Source: Marthasterias glacialis
Taxonomy: Eukaryota; Echinodermata; Asteroidea; Forcipulatida; Asteriidae
Direction of reading: 5' to 3'
Assembly (NCBI GenBank): GCA_911728455.2
Contig: OU452230.1
Span: 5,330,412-5,394,411 of the forward strand
Length of the DNA: 64,000 nucleotides
Shown here: one piece after another, positions 13,388 through 26,284 of the stretch
Position numbering within the stretch: position 1 is the first letter of the stretch
Layout of the letters: each line of letters starts with the position of its first letter
Position numbers and translations under genes: made by a program
The notes under the pieces: model-generated
Told to the model about the DNA's origin: nothing
Databases searched by the model: none
What the model saw: only the letters and a program-made list of their open reading frames with translations

Positions 13388-13652
13388 GGTGAATAGACTG
13401 CCATGTCTGGGTTCCTGTACGACACAGCAAACATGATTACTGATTCTTTTAATCTCAAGAAGGTGACAGACTATTCTTTCCAGCCTCATGGTTCCATTGA
13501 TGAGAATGGGAGAAACAAAAGCAGGTTGGCAAAGCTGTTGTCACCCATAGTGATTTCAAAGGTTACTATTGTACATTTAGTTGAAAAGGTAGCACCTAAA
13601 AAATACATACAAGCAGACTGACTGTTCTTCATTCTGCATGCGTGGTCCCACT

Positions 13653-13850
13653 AGAGCAATGGCGTAACCAGACATTTTCATTGGGGGAAGTGGGGGCAAA
13701 ACATTGACATAATTTGGAGGGGGCTATTTAATGTATGGAACCATTCATTTGTGCATTTTTCGGTCTCATTTGGGAGGGGGGGCAAGAGGGGGTTGAGGGT
13801 TCTGAGCAGGAGGGCTCCAACCTCCCACCCACCCCCCACACTGCATTCGA
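13653..13850 (+). mobile_element. G-rich element with TGGCGTAACCAG end, copy 1
   Basis: Begins AATGGCGTAACCAGACATTT and has several G-runs. It shares TATTTAATGTAT...GAACCATTCATTTGTGCATTTT and GGGTTCTGAG with 32600-32953. The far end is diverged. Confidence 0.5.
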
Positions 13851-16800
13851 GGAAAGCAAGATGAAGTCTTTGTGATTTAGGTCTAATTCCCAGTTTCCTC
13901 AAAAAATATCCACGGTCACTGTTGTGAAAGGGAAGGCGGTTGAGTTGGGGGCTTCATACATGTATTTTGCTCAATCCATGCAGTCCAAGCTGCAACTCAC
14001 AGTTACAGTAACCTCTCGATCAATCTACTTCGTCTAAATGGATTCATCTATAGATGCCAAATGCATAAAACTTTTATTGCCGCCATACAGGCACTCTATA
14101 GTTTGGGAAGTTATTCATACTACGATGTGGAGTCAATGTGTAAAGGACATGTCGTCCACATTACATGTCAGAAGTCTTCCCTAATAAAATTATGCAAGAA
14201 ACAGCTTCTTATCCCCATCCTTCTATCATCTCACATCGTTGCTTTACGATGCCCAAGCTTTATAACCAATGGATATAACACCATATAATACTCGACTACA
14301 TGGCTTGCCTCAAGACAATTTCGTTGGTGCAAAAATGCCTCAAGCTAAACAAACCACTTCTTTTTAAAAATCATACCAAACTGCTTTGAATTTTGATTTG
14401 CATATTATGTGGGTTGAAATTTAAGTTCACTTCAAAGTACAATACTGTGTCAGTGCAAACTGATTATTAACCATGAATAAACAAAGACCTTCCTTTCCTG
14501 ATTTGATTTTTCTTCCGTTTGGAAGCCATTTTACTGGTACGTGTATCTTGTGGGTTACCGTCAGGTTACCAGGTCAGACACTTCATCTGGGACTCTCAAA
14601 ATTTGGTCAAAAGTCCACTTTCTTATCACTGATCAATACAGTATCGACTTGATCATGACCTGACCTGACCTGACCTGACGAAAACCCACCTCAGTAATGA
14701 AGACATTACATGTAAATGTACATGTATTTAAGTTATTGGAAACTGTATTGAACTTGAACCAACCTTCCTAACTCTGCAAACTAGATGCATATATTTTTTT
14801 TTTATTGGACCCTCATACACAGGTCTTTTTTAAAATAAAAAAATTAACAAAAGCGAGAGGTTTAAATTTTGCAAAAGAGCATTGTTCTAAGCGATGGTGA
14901 TGATAAAACAGAACAACTCAAAGGAATTACCCTGATGATGTGTGAATTAAAGCGAGTTCGGCAGAGACTGCAAGATGATGACATGTCAGGGCAGGGCAGG
15001 GGGTGAGAAAGAGATGTGCAACAACATCCATACAAACCTAAAGCAATGCTGATTGGTTTTTAATAATAAAGAAGACGTATTTACTTCATTCTTTTTTTAA
15101 ACTGAAGTATGCTAATTATACATTGTGTCAAGTTTTTGTGACCTCCCTTTGCTTTAGTACGCCATGCAGTAGTACATGTATGTTTTAACCCATCATAGCA
15201 GCCACACTACACTACTACAGGTCCAATACGCCGCCACCATTTTGGTCTAGTTCTCGGTCTGAACTACAGTTGTTAGTGATTTCTGATTCTCAAACAAAAC
15301 AAGCCAGTCCATTTTGTCCTTCCAACTTCAATTTAGCTGTACGTACACTGACAACAGTAACACAAATAACCGCACCACGAGTACGAGCTCCATTTGTACG
15401 AGAATAGATGTACATAAAACAGCACCATATAAGGAGAGGCCATGACCTTTATCATACTCGATGCAGTTGTACTTTTGGGCCATTATTTTGATGCACAGCT
15501 TCATACATTTTCTACCCATAAAGGTCAGTCTCTTCCCAGTCCCCATCAAAACAAAGAGACTGTACAAGGAACAGATTCATTTTCCTGGTGGTGTGCTGTG
15601 GCATTAGAATACGCAAATAATTTTTAATATTATCGAACAGGATTTATGTTATCTTTTTATGGGAGGCATTTCCTCCTTTGCGACAAAAACATTTCCTAAA
15701 TTTAAAAAACAAAAAAATGCTTCACTAAATAATGTTGTATGCCATATAATCACAGGGTATGCTCTAGTATGCCTGCAAACAATCTAAAAGATTACCTTTG
15801 GCTATGATTTATTTTTCAATCCATGGAATTTTTCCAAGATTCTTTGAAAGGGTAGAATGCTTTGCAACCCTTACAAAATGCAACACCAAAAACAAAATGG
15901 GACATTAACAGACTATACAGAATGACAAAGAAAACAAAACATCCTAACACACACACAAATCAGATTTAAACAACCATTACAATTTCAATCTTGCTTAGCT
16001 GGGGACTTGTGTATGCAGAAAACAATATTGCAACCTTTGTGGCATGACCTACTTGTGTAAAACAGCAACCCAATGACATCAACTGTATGTTGAAAAATAC
16101 AAAAATGCTTGCAGCTATTCTTGTGTAACACATTTCAACAAAGTATTCCTGATGAAGTGAACCAAGCAGCAATTGGGGCCACTATTGCCACAGGCTTTAT
16201 ACATGAAAACTGCACTGCATATTATCTCTGCCAATATGGAGTTTCAGCTGCATTATTTTGAGAATGTCAAGCAAAGTTATAAATATTAAATTCCGGTCGA
16301 CAATGTTGGCACTTCTACAAATAGTACATTTTCTGTTGGTGAAGGAAGCCAAGAAAGATTCGTGGATTTGGGTACTTCTCCAGTTGTTCAAAAGTAATTT
16401 CAGGGGGTTACGGGAAAAAAAACTTTCATACAAATCCCCCCCCCCTCCCCGATAGAAACAGAATTGCACCAGAGGCACTGAAGAAGCAAAGCGGAGAAGC
16501 ATGCTTTCATATAACAGTTAAATAAGAAATAAGTAACATTTAATCATTTAAATTGTACAGAAACAAAAATACATGTACATGAATATAAATGGTTTCTGAA
16601 TAAAATTGCATACATTATAGAATACTGATTTCAATTTATTAATAGTTAAAAAACACTACATTTGCTATTTCGCATGTACGCCGGTAAACCAGGTCCCGCC
16701 AAATGGTCTTCGTCTCAAATTGCTTCCTGGGGTTTCACCGGGCAGTAAATGCTCAATAGCAAACAGCTAAATTTAATCAAAATGATAATTGAGCAAGGGC

Positions 16801-19790
16801 GATCTGCCCCAGTCAGGCTTGGCAAAAATGACTGATTTGACTTATTCCACATTAACACATAAAAGTTGATTAGTTTAAAACAATGGAAAATACCCTATCC
16901 AGAAGGTACACCTCACAAGCGACATATCAACTCTGTAGCACAAAGGAAGCTTTTTGTTTAAGGAAACTACTAGACCGACAAGTTGTTCACCATTGCAATT
17001 CTGAATCTGACCTTATATCACACAGTTTTAAAGAGGTACTTTCTGAGCAGGTTACAACCATGGACTGATTTAAATAGAAAATAGAAAAACTGCACTACTT
17101 GCAACTCAATACCTTGCTTTATTGCTCCATTAACATAACTTTATTTTGGAATATAATAATTTAGGCAATTCAAAAACACTTTCTTTTAAAAACTTCAAAA
17201 ATTTAATTAATACCAAAAATACAAAAAATTATAATGAAATGTGCAAGACATACTGGAAGTGTGCACATTTCTTTTTTAAGTTAATAAAATATTTCATAAT
17301 TTGTTTATTGAGCTAACGTTACATTTACTAGTCGAGGCCCTGATGCATGTCACAGCAGATGTAGACAAATTGGGATACAGTACTGGTTTTTAAAAAACAC
17401 CTGAACATGAATACTGAGAAAGCTAGATTTTTTTAACTCCTTATCAAATACAGGGAAGTTTAGTTTGGTTATGTTCTCGTCTCTTCAATTATTGTGTGAT
17501 TTCTTTTTTTCTTCGAGCCAACACTTCAAACTTTTGTTTGCGTCCAGTGAGTGAGTCAATATCTTGTTGGTTTTTCTTACAAAAAAATCATAACTAATCT
17601 ACTTTGTCAACGTACTGTCAGTCATCTTAAATATATACTTTTATTTCTTTAGTTCCGTTTAGCCAGAAGGCGTGGGTTGGTGTTCTTGCATAGTGCAAAA
17701 GTAACTTTTTTAATTTATTTCATGAATGGCTGGACAGCTGCCAGAAAAACTAGATTTTTTTTTTTAGTTTTTTTTAAAGTTTTTTATTATCATAACTCTC
17801 AATTTATATATGTCTGCATGCGACAAAAATACACTTTGAAACGCTGAAGGTACAATTAGTATATGCACCATTATAGTTTTCCTTTAAAAATACATATACC
17901 TCAAACAACAATAATTTGTGATTAATAATCTTGTAGTTAGTAAGAAAGCCTTGAAACACTGAATGATTAACTGTGGAATCTCAACATCACTGAAGCATAA
18001 CAACATCGCCTGGCATTCTTTTTCTTTCTTTTTTCCCCCTCTTTTTTCCTTTTTCCTGACAGGAACGTAACACCAGAGTACTGGGATTGTAACTAGTAAT
18101 CTAAATGGTAAGGTAACTAACGCAATACACTGTAGTTCTGAAGGGCGCATGTATAATTTCTACTACAATTTAGGTGCAGTTACACCAACAAAATAATTAT
18201 ATTAAGCTTTTCTAACCGTCATTTTTTTTTCTTTCTACTTTTAATAAAGAAGCAATTCATGAGTTTTACTCTCTCTGTTTCAACTCCAACACACTTGCAG
18301 CACATAAATCATTGACAAAAAAGGTTAATTTCCCTCAATATCTGACGAGCATATCTGGCTTAAAGACAGGGTTCCTGAACATTCATGCCTATTTGTGCAA
18401 TCCAAAAGAAGTCATGGAAATTAGCGTCAACAAAGTTGAAGAAAGAAGGGTTTTTGGATCAAAGTGGCAAGCCATTTAGGCAAAGCCAATTTAATTCCTC
18501 AACTTTTTTTTTTTTTTTCAGATTAAAAAAGTTGTCATTTTTTATGTTCTTCCATGTTGGGAAAAAGATATTTGACAAAAACATAAATTTGGGAGTGTCT
18601 ATTCTGTAATTTCCATGACGACGAGATCATTCGCTCTTAATTTTAGTTTACACATTTTGACCAGGCCGTCCCTGAATATTGAAATACTCTCACTCCTTGA
18701 GTTTTACTTCTTGTTTAACCTCTATGGTTCAACTTTGGCAGCCAGTTAAAAAAATAAAAATTGCAGAAAAATTCAGACCATAAAAGGCAGCTGATTATCA
18801 ACTGACTTCAACAGTAGGAACAAATGCTTTGCATTCACTCCGACTCAAAACACCAAGAACTGTTTGTTTGCACACAGACAAAGAGGTATCCTAAAATATA
18901 AAGAGTTTTTATCAACATAAATGCAGTGAAAATAATCACTATGAATATAAATGGGCTACAAAAATAATGTGCTTCTCTCTTTTTTTAATATTTTTTTTTA
19001 GGAATCAAAACCTGCAATAGTTGTATACGAACATTGCTTTTCGATTCTGGTGACTTACCAAAGTACAAAAAACCAGCACACAATCTGAAAATTTCAACAT
19101 CTTAATTAAACTTCAAATTTTGTTTTCCACGACCAAAAAAATAAACTCTTACAATATTATAATTTTTCAAAGTCTCAGCAAATATAACATCAGTAACGTT
19201 CTTGGCCGAATGAGGATAATGGGCCAACAGGAAAAATAAAAAATATCTTTTTGCATTTCATAACAATAGTTAACTTTCTGTTACAACATGGAATATTTGG
19301 TCAAATAACACTCCTACATATACAGGTACAAAGAACTGTTGGAATATATTAAAAAATAAGACTCTTACTAAACATGCAACAAAATCACAAGACACTTTCC
19401 AACTATTTATACAAATATCTTTTTGAAGTGCATATAAACGACACAAATCACTGAGAGCAGTCAGCCGGGCACCAATATCATACAGGGTTTAAAGGATTCT
19501 TTGTTTACAATAAAATAAGTCTATGCAATGGGGGTTAAAGTTCATCTGGCTGGGTAAAATATATGTATAGACAAAATCTGATATATTTCAATTTTTTTTA
19601 AATCGTCCCAACTGAAAGTGTTACGGGTTACATTCATCTGAGATAATAATCAGTATATAACAAATAAATGAAAACTATACAGTTAATAGTAAATACTCTG
19701 TCTTTTCATTAATTTTCTTTTTTTTGCATTAAATACATGCTACATAAAGCTCTGTAAAAACCCAGCTGATTTCCCCGTAAATTAAATAAG
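13850..19790. other. AT-rich stretch below mex3; possible extended 3' UTR
   Basis: No supported gene. The part from about 15.8 to 19.8 kb is T/A-rich with several minus-strand AATAAA hexamers, consistent with an extended mex3 3' UTR or simple intergenic DNA. Only the TGACC tract at 14.66 kb stands out. Confidence 0.5.
14656..14680 (+). repeat. (TGACC)5 pentamer tract
   Basis: Five tandem TGACC units, the last TGACG. TGACCT is a nuclear-receptor half-site, but a 5-bp period is not a usual receptor spacing, so it is probably just a microsatellite. Confidence 0.7.
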
Positions 19791-19793
19791 AAC

Positions 19794-20024
19794 TTTATTC
19801 AGTAGATATTTGTTTTCTTTGTACGAAATAGATCCTCTTTTAAAGTTGAAGAATAAAATTTTCATTAAGCCATAATCTGTATGCTATACAATATGCAACG
19901 ATGAACTTCTTTTTTTTTTTTTATATTCTGATAGTCCAATAACATTTAATTTCATTTAACATTAATATTAAGAATGTAACAATTTATGGCGAGTACTACC
20001 ATACTGCGGATGCTTAGTACAATG
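19794..20024 (-). other. mex3: Minimal 3' UTR of mex3 with AATAAA hexamer
   Basis: On the minus strand the first AATAAA after the mex3 stop is at 19799-19794, about 225 nt downstream. A genomic T-run at 19911-19922 gives an A-run inside the transcript. Further AATAAA hexamers occur at 17645-17640, 17145-17140, 17123-17118, 16640-16635 and 15813-15808, and the whole stretch down to about 15.8 kb is AT-rich. A longer 3' UTR, as known for vertebrate MEX3 genes, is therefore possible. Which site is used cannot be told from the sequence. Confidence 0.5.
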
Positions 20025-21370
20025 CTAGTTGAAGATACGGATCGCTTGGGTGACCTCTGTGTGGCAAACCGGACACTCACCATCGGCCGTCTCCACAAGG
20101 CGATTTGCGCAGTCCATGCAAAACATATTGTGACCACAGGGCACCAATGCGGCAACGACTTCATTGGTGAAGCACATCACACACTCCTTGCTCTTTTTAG
20201 CGGCAGAGGACGACCCAAGCGAATCGGTCGGGCTACTGCAGGAGCTGCCGTGGCTCCCTGCAGAATTGCTTGAAGGGAACGCATTGGCACTGGACAATGG
20301 CACGAACGAGGGCAAGGCGGCGAGCCCCCCTTCAAGAGGATCGCTGCGAATGCGCCTAGCGGGTGGATGCTCATTAGCATTGGTATCCGAGTTGGACACG
20401 GGGTCTGATGTGCTCACGCTGCTGCTTCGTCGCGGTGCTTGATGCTGTGTGGTCACGTTGTTCAATCCTAGCATTAGGGATGAACTGCATCGTGTCAGGT
20501 CATGCCATAGGGATTGAGGATTACCTTGACTCACTGATGTCTGAAGCACTGGTGGATCAAACCCTGGTGAATCTATTCCAAGATCCGGGGAGGATGGGCA
20601 ATCGTTGAACAAAAAACCATTGGTAGGGAACGATGGCAAGGGGTTAAATTCATTCAGCTTTGTAGTACCATTACTGTTTCCATTGGTGTTGGGGAAGAAG
20701 TAGTTGCTGTCACTGCTACCGCCATTTGTAGCCCGCTGGATCTCCTGCTTGTTACCTCCAACCATGGGATTGAAAATGTTGGAGAGAGCACTGATAGAAG
20801 CAGTGGTGGAGACTGGAGGCTTGAACATGGCCATGTCATTGCGGTTGCTAAACAGGCCAGTGTCGCGGCCGTTGGTTGCAAAGTCATTCTCGTCAGTACT
20901 AGAATCAATCAGCCCTCCCGTGCGTAGTGCTATGTGCGCTTCTATCTCCTCCCGAGCTCTCTCCACATTTTCGGGCATTCCTGTGACGATGAAAACGGGT
21001 TGGTTGTCACGACTCGGGGTGATGATATACGTGTTCGTCTGCTGCTGAATTCTCTTCACTGTAGACCCCTTAGGTCCGACAACAAGGCCAACAACGCGGT
21101 ACGGCACTTTGACGTGGATGGTCGTTTGTCCGGGTCCGTTGGGGGCGGTCAGAGATCCATTCACTGCAGTTGTACCATTCACTGCGCTGTGCACTTGGTT
21201 GTTTCGTCGGGCCCTGATCTGGCTGAAGTGGTCGGCAGCGGAGAGAATCTCTCGCTTGGCGGCAGCGACGTCTTCTTTCCTTCCTGTGACCACGAAGATG
21301 GGGTCTTCGCCACGAACAGGTGTCTTGATGTAGGTGTTCGTCTTGGCCCTCAATGCTTTGATTTTGCAAC
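20025..21370 (-). CDS. mex3: mex3 coding exon 2 (KH1 C-terminal part, KH2, linker, RING)
   Basis: Begins after the AG acceptor at 21372-21371 and ends with TAG at 20027-20025. It encodes residues 83-530. The codon at 21353-21351, which could be read as a start in isolation, is TTG and encodes Leu89 inside KH1, so it is not a start. The reading frame is uninterrupted over 448 codons. The local GC content is clearly higher than in the flanking AT-rich DNA, as expected for a real coding exon. Confidence 0.95.
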
Positions 21371-24126
21371 CTTTAAGGGGAACAACAAAGTATTTGTACG
21401 ACTCAGATTCTATAAATTGTAACAGTCCATTGACAATAAAAAAAAAAAAAAATTAATTACAAACAAACCATTTTACATGACACAGGAAATTTTAATTTTG
21501 AGGAAATGTTTCAACATAGATTTAGAAATGCTATGCATTAAATCTCCACCCATAACTAGATCACTCCCTTGAACTGTCATGCACAGTCTTGACTCTTGAG
21601 GTCATTAACTACAGTACCAAAATAACCCTAACACAGAATGACTTTGTTTCCTAAAGGTTGTCTTGACATACACTTTACTGTGGCCAGCGTTTGTTCAACT
21701 CGATGCACAAGACACAAAAGACAAAGGAGCTGCTCTTTTGGTTTGCAACTCCTACCAAGATAAGTGGCGGAGCATACTTATATTACACTTGGCAGGGTGC
21801 CTGTGAAATCCAGTTTGGGTTTTAGACCAGGGAATAAAACACATCAAGAGCATAACAATGCCTTGTTATAAGCACAGTTACATCAATGAGATCAACATGA
21901 GGCGAGTCATTACAATTTTATTTTAGTTCTACAGTAGGGCGAGCGAGCAAGCGAGTGAAGTAAACATTCTGCCGGAAAGTCATGGATGAAGGCTTGCAGT
22001 AAATAATCCAAAAGGTTCAGGGTATATCTCAAAATGAAATTTAAATAAGAAAAATTGTATCTATCATGATTGAACAAACTGGCACAAAAACTGTTTCCAA
22101 AAAGGTTGGTTTATGCTCATCTTTGTTTAATTGGAGGTTCAAAATTGTATTTATCATGTTGAATAATTGAGGGGGAAAAAAGGAACTTCAACATGTAAAA
22201 TAATGGATATTTTAGAATTTTTTGAGACGCTTTTTTTTTTAGCAAGGCCACACGTTAATCTGAAAGTGGCCTTACTTAACGGTATCAATTTATGCCGATG
22301 TGACTGAATACTTTCACAGTAAATAGGCAGCACCTCATTTGAAGGGCAGATTATTATTATTTTTTTAACAGTCAATGCAGTCTGCGACTACTCACACGTC
22401 TAGAAGACCGTGTGTGAAAGTTTGAGCGCTGAGTCACAGAGGGCAGCGAGTGTTCGATATAAACAAATCTGCCTCTTGAACAAGATGTCGTATGTTACTC
22501 TGAAAGTGTCTATTTGTTGGTCTCCCCCCCCCCCCCCCGGATATTTATTGGGTATATTATAATAGGCTAGCTGTCAAGGATAACAAAAAGGTTGATGGGC
22601 AGGCACGTAACTGTAAAAAATTTGTCCAGTCTCGGCAAGAAGTCAAACGAATATGAAAACAAGTTATGATTTAATAAAGCTATGCTCAGGTTCCAGACTT
22701 CACACATTTCTAATTAATTCCAATTCCCTTTGTGATGGAGGAATGTGGTTCTTGACAGAAATTATCAACAGGCCTGTTACGAAATGTTAAGTAACAAAAA
22801 TTGTATGTGTTGCTCATTCTTCATTATTTTTAAAATGCTTTGTAAATTCAACCTAGGATAAATTCAGTAAAAGGTAAAACGGTAATTAAACCAAATCCGT
22901 ACACACTTTTTATGTAAGGTCATGCATTTATTTTGAAAAGGTTCATTTTGCAATTTTACTAGAACAGACAATCCAAAAAAATATATATAGGCTATAAAAG
23001 CCTACTGCCCCACACTACATGAGAGATACATTTCTGTCTCTTGTCAGTCTTTTTCTCAGTTTACAATTTCAAAAGGAAATTTTGACCATACATTGACTGT
23101 TTTTGATTTAGGTGGGCAATTCTTGTCTTGTACTCAATCATTTGCTTTGGTTTTAAAGTCAAGTGGTCTGGTGTTTGCAAAATTATTTTCTGCATTACCT
23201 ACATGTAGTTGATGTCCAAATGTTAGCTTTTTCTTTCACTCTGTAATTTTTAGAAATGTGTGGAGTGATGTTTCTGGTTTTCAGATTGCAAAACTATTCA
23301 ACAAATGCAACATTTCATGGCTTGGTTGTAACATGTATTCAAAACTGTAGTTAATTGATAGTGATAAATAATGAGCTTCCAGGTCTCCAAATGAAATACA
23401 TTGTATCATTTCACGTGATACAATTTGTGTAGATGTATTGCTTTTGATATTTGTTGGCAAAGCTCCGGTTTTCAACTGGTTTTGTTCCTGATTGGAACGC
23501 ATCCAGACAAATTCTTCGAGTACAACAAATTGAAAAGAATTAAAGCAAAAATCAAACACAGGGTCGAGTCCTTAAGTACCTGATGCACACCTAAATAATA
23601 TAACCAAAAAAAAAGCAAGTCTAGGCTATATTTGTATTGTACTTTGTGAAAACAGCGTGGTTTATGCAATGTGTCACACGTCCCTGTATCACTCAACAGG
23701 AATGCGTGCACAGAGAGGCTGTGGTCAGACAATGGCCTATTCGTTTGTACATAGACCATGCCGCGCAGCATGCTGCTTGCATATTCCCTTATTTTACTGC
23801 GTGAACGAATGTGTCGCAGTTAATATGGCCATCAAATTAACATTAATTCTTGCACCAAAACAGTCCTCTTCAACCTTACCTTGTCTTCCTACTATTTCAG
23901 CTACATGTTCCGAGCTGGGCACGGGTACACATTCCGTCATATTACTGCTCCTTCGGCCGTTGTCATCGTACGTTGTCGAAGACCCTTCGTCTTCGCTTTG
24001 GACGTGTTGTTGCAGGCCAAGCATCGACAAATTTAAAGCCATTTGCTGTAAGGTCTGTTCCTGATTTTCCAAGCCCATTTCGTCGGTATGTACCCGCTCC
24101 ATGGTTGGAAAAAGTGTGCTGGGCAT
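20025..24126 (-). CDS. mex3: MEX-3 family RNA-binding protein with RING finger (two coding exons)
   Basis: Coding sequence joins 24126-23880 to 21370-20025 and gives 530 residues. MEX-3 proteins bind mRNA through two KH domains and repress translation or promote decay; members with the RING act as E3 ubiquitin ligases. KH1 lies at about residues 65-130 with its GxxG loop GRQG at 80-83. KH2 lies at about 163-230 with GPKG at 181-184. A low-complexity Asn/Ser/Pro linker follows. The C-terminal RING has Cys479, Cys482, Cys494, His496, Cys500, Cys503, Cys515 and Cys518, a full C3HC4 set. RIRSDP near residues 422-427 fits an R-x-x-S-x-P 14-3-3-type motif (inference). The start MPSTLF resembles the vertebrate MEX3 N-terminus, which favours the ATG at 24126 over the strong-Kozak ATG at 24102. 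Vertebrate MEX3A-D are about 520-660 residues, so this copy looks complete and intact. Confidence 0.95.
21371..23879 (-). other. mex3: mex3 intron (2,509 bp, interrupting KH1)
   Basis: Bounded by a GTAAGG donor and a CTTAAAG acceptor. It splits the KH1 GxxG glycine codon after its first base (phase 1). From family knowledge, vertebrate MEX3 genes also interrupt KH1 near this point, so the intron position looks ancestral. Inside I see AT-rich sequence, a C15 run at 22524-22538, and no other convincing exon. Confidence 0.9.
23880..24126 (-). CDS. mex3: mex3 coding exon 1
   Basis: Encodes residues 1-82 plus the first base of Gly83: the N-terminal tail and the first part of KH1 up to the GxxG loop. 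The donor reads CAAG|GTAAGG on the minus strand, with GT at 23879-23878, a near-perfect consensus. The split codon (G|GT) is restored exactly by exon 2. The ATG at 24126 has G at -3. A second in-frame ATG at 24102 sits in an optimal context (A at -3, G at +4) and could be used by leaky scanning. Confidence 0.93.
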
Positions 24127-24279
24127 GACAGGAAATATCTACGAAAAGTGCATATAAAAAATAAAACTTTGTCCGGGGTTTTTCCTCCTTTATTCCTGGC
24201 AGGAATGTTACTTCGTGTCAGTCTCGGACGCGGGAAGCGAACACAGTGCGTGTGTGTTCTAAATGACTACTTCGTAAAA

Positions 24280-24420
24280 TACAGTATCTTACGTCAGTCA
24301 AAGGCACCCAGCTCGTCACGCCTATGCTAATGAGGATATTCAAACCATACGATTGGTCTATTTCGTTAGAGAGGCGGAGCTTCCGATTGCGGGATACAAT
24401 TTTGGCGCGCTTTGCATGAT
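24280..24420 (-). promoter_or_regulatory. mex3: Candidate mex3 promoter: E2F, octamer, CCAAT, POU and CRE-like motifs
   Basis: Reading toward the gene on the minus strand: an E2F-type site at 24410-24401 (TTTGGCGCGC on the plus strand), an adjoining octamer half-site ATGCAAA at 24417-24411, a CCAAT box at 24356-24352, a POU-like ATTAGCAT at 24331-24324, and a CRE-like TGACGTAA at 24296-24289. They cluster within 130 bp, 160-290 bp upstream of the start codon. No TATA box is evident. The motifs are seen directly; promoter function is inferred from position. Confidence 0.45.
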
Positions 24421-25244
24421 TTTCACAACAAAAAGACAACGAAAAATACGACATGCACAATGTACATGTACATTACTAGACTTGTATGTAAAAACGAGCG
24501 GGACGAATTATTATCGGCGTGGAGTGAAAAAAAGAGAAAATGATGAAAAAAAACCTGGAGCAAACAAAAGAGGGCAATAGAAACACGAGGCGCCGCAGCT
24601 GCTGGTGTTGACGACTCTCTTTAAAATCACCCGCGTGGAACCCAATTAAGTCCTGTATTATATTCAAATTTTGAAATGGTTTTGAAAATACACTTAACAG
24701 CACGGAGGAAGCTTATTATTGGCCTGTAGGAAATTACAGCAAGTGATTTATAAAAATGTTTGCCACATTGATTTTTTTAATGCAATACTAAACAAATATT
24801 TAGCTATATAGTATTGCCAGAATACCAACGGTGAAAAAAAAACTAATTATAAAACTGTCGACATTAAACTGTTATTGTGTTTGACTGTTTAATATAAAAA
24901 CCTCTCTTATAATTTACAGTGATTGTAAAAATCAGCAAAGGAAAACGAAGCTTGACTTGTTCATGGCTACAAAATGGTTATCTGCAAGTCTTTTGTGCAA
25001 ATAATCACGGTTTCGCTAATGCATGTTGCAGGGCCACTTCTAAATGTCTGCCTGACGGTCGGCCCCTGCCTGTTCTGACTGAATGAACAACACACACCAT
25101 TCATGTGCTGAATGAAAAACGCCACGCAAGAATCTGTACACTATTAATCCTATGGGGGGGGCACGACATCCGCGACCGCGACCTGACCTTGCCGACTACA
25201 TGTACTCGTAAAAATAGCCAAAGAATAAAAAAGCAAAGAGGAAG

Positions 25245-25256
25245 TTTTGGCGGGAA
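25245..25256 (+). promoter_or_regulatory. Consensus E2F-type site upstream of mex3
   Basis: TTTTGGCGGGAA matches the classical E2F consensus over its whole length. It lies about 1.1 kb upstream of the mex3 start, in a stretch (25.14-25.32 kb) richer in CpG than its surroundings. It could belong to a distal mex3 promoter or an upstream non-coding exon. No transcript evidence is available. Confidence 0.35.
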
Positions 25257-26078
25257 TTCCGATGATGATAGACGGCCCTGTTTTGATGGTGACATAGGGG
25301 GCAGCAGCTGCAAGCGTATGTGTATGAATTACCTTTATGTACAGTATGTAATGTATGGGGTTGAATTTTTTTTATTGTCTGAGTAGACGGGTCGTTTCCT
25401 TTACACGTGGTTCGTGTGCATTCACGTGTGGAAGTGTTTTTTTATTTTTTACGGTAGCCTATGTGACGGATCGCTATTGAGAACTTTGAACCATTTTGCA
25501 CAATGAGTGAAAATCATTATCAGCCTGAGGATAATCTTCATTGGCAAGCTTTGTTACACTTGTTTTACACTGACCCAGAGTGCATAGGTTACCATGGTGT
25601 TCGCTGCGTTGCAAGGAGTGCAGATTTTCCTGTATATGATTTTTTTTCTAGAATATCATGGTCATTTTTAAGTATAATTTTCACAAGTGATCAGTATTTC
25701 GAGTTGCAGGGGTGACGGACGAATATTTTCAGAGCCAGCATGACCCATATGTCAGTTTGTGTTTTAAGGTCATTTTTGACCCGGATTGGTCCAGGTTTGG
25801 CAAACCGAGTGGTCAAACCGTATCAAAACTGATCCTTCTGGCCGGATTGGGCCATTCCTCTATGATGGAACCAATAGGGACTTTCGATCTCCTCCGTTTT
25901 TGGACCGGTACAAAAACAGTACCAATTTGATTAATTGGATTTTGTCTTGAATTCAGAATGCAACTGAATATCTGAGGCCTATAGAATAGTTGACGCCCAT
26001 AGTTGCTTATTTTGGATGCGTCTATTGAAATAAGCCCATGAAACGTGCACTTAACCCCTGACATGACTTCAGCCGTTC

Positions 26079-26284
26079 ATTTTTATTTATTTATTTATTT
26101 TTTATTTAAAATTATTATTTATTTAATTAATTAAATGATTAATTAATTTATTTATTTATTTATTTGTTTATTTGTTTATTTATGCATTTATGTATGTATT
26201 TATTTATTTATTTATTTGTTTATCTATTTGTTTATTTATGCATTCATTCATTTAATTTTTTGTTTGTTTGTTTGTTTGTTTGTG
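26079..26284 (+). repeat. (TTTA)n/(TTTG)n microsatellite, about 200 bp
   Basis: Imperfect TTTA repeats grade into TTTG repeats with TTAA and TGCA interruptions. Confidence 0.9.

Noticed and set aside
20025..21353. A 442-codon frame opening at 21353 as a stand-alone gene
   Set aside because: The first codon is TTG (Leu89 inside KH1). The real start is in the upstream exon at 24126, joined by consensus splice sites.
20408..21422. Several plus-strand frames overlapping mex3 exon 2
   Set aside because: They are antisense shadows of the GC-rich coding exon and show no domains.
26079..26284. Regular repeats resembling an array
   Set aside because: A simple TTTA/TTTG microsatellite with no spacers, so not CRISPR-like.
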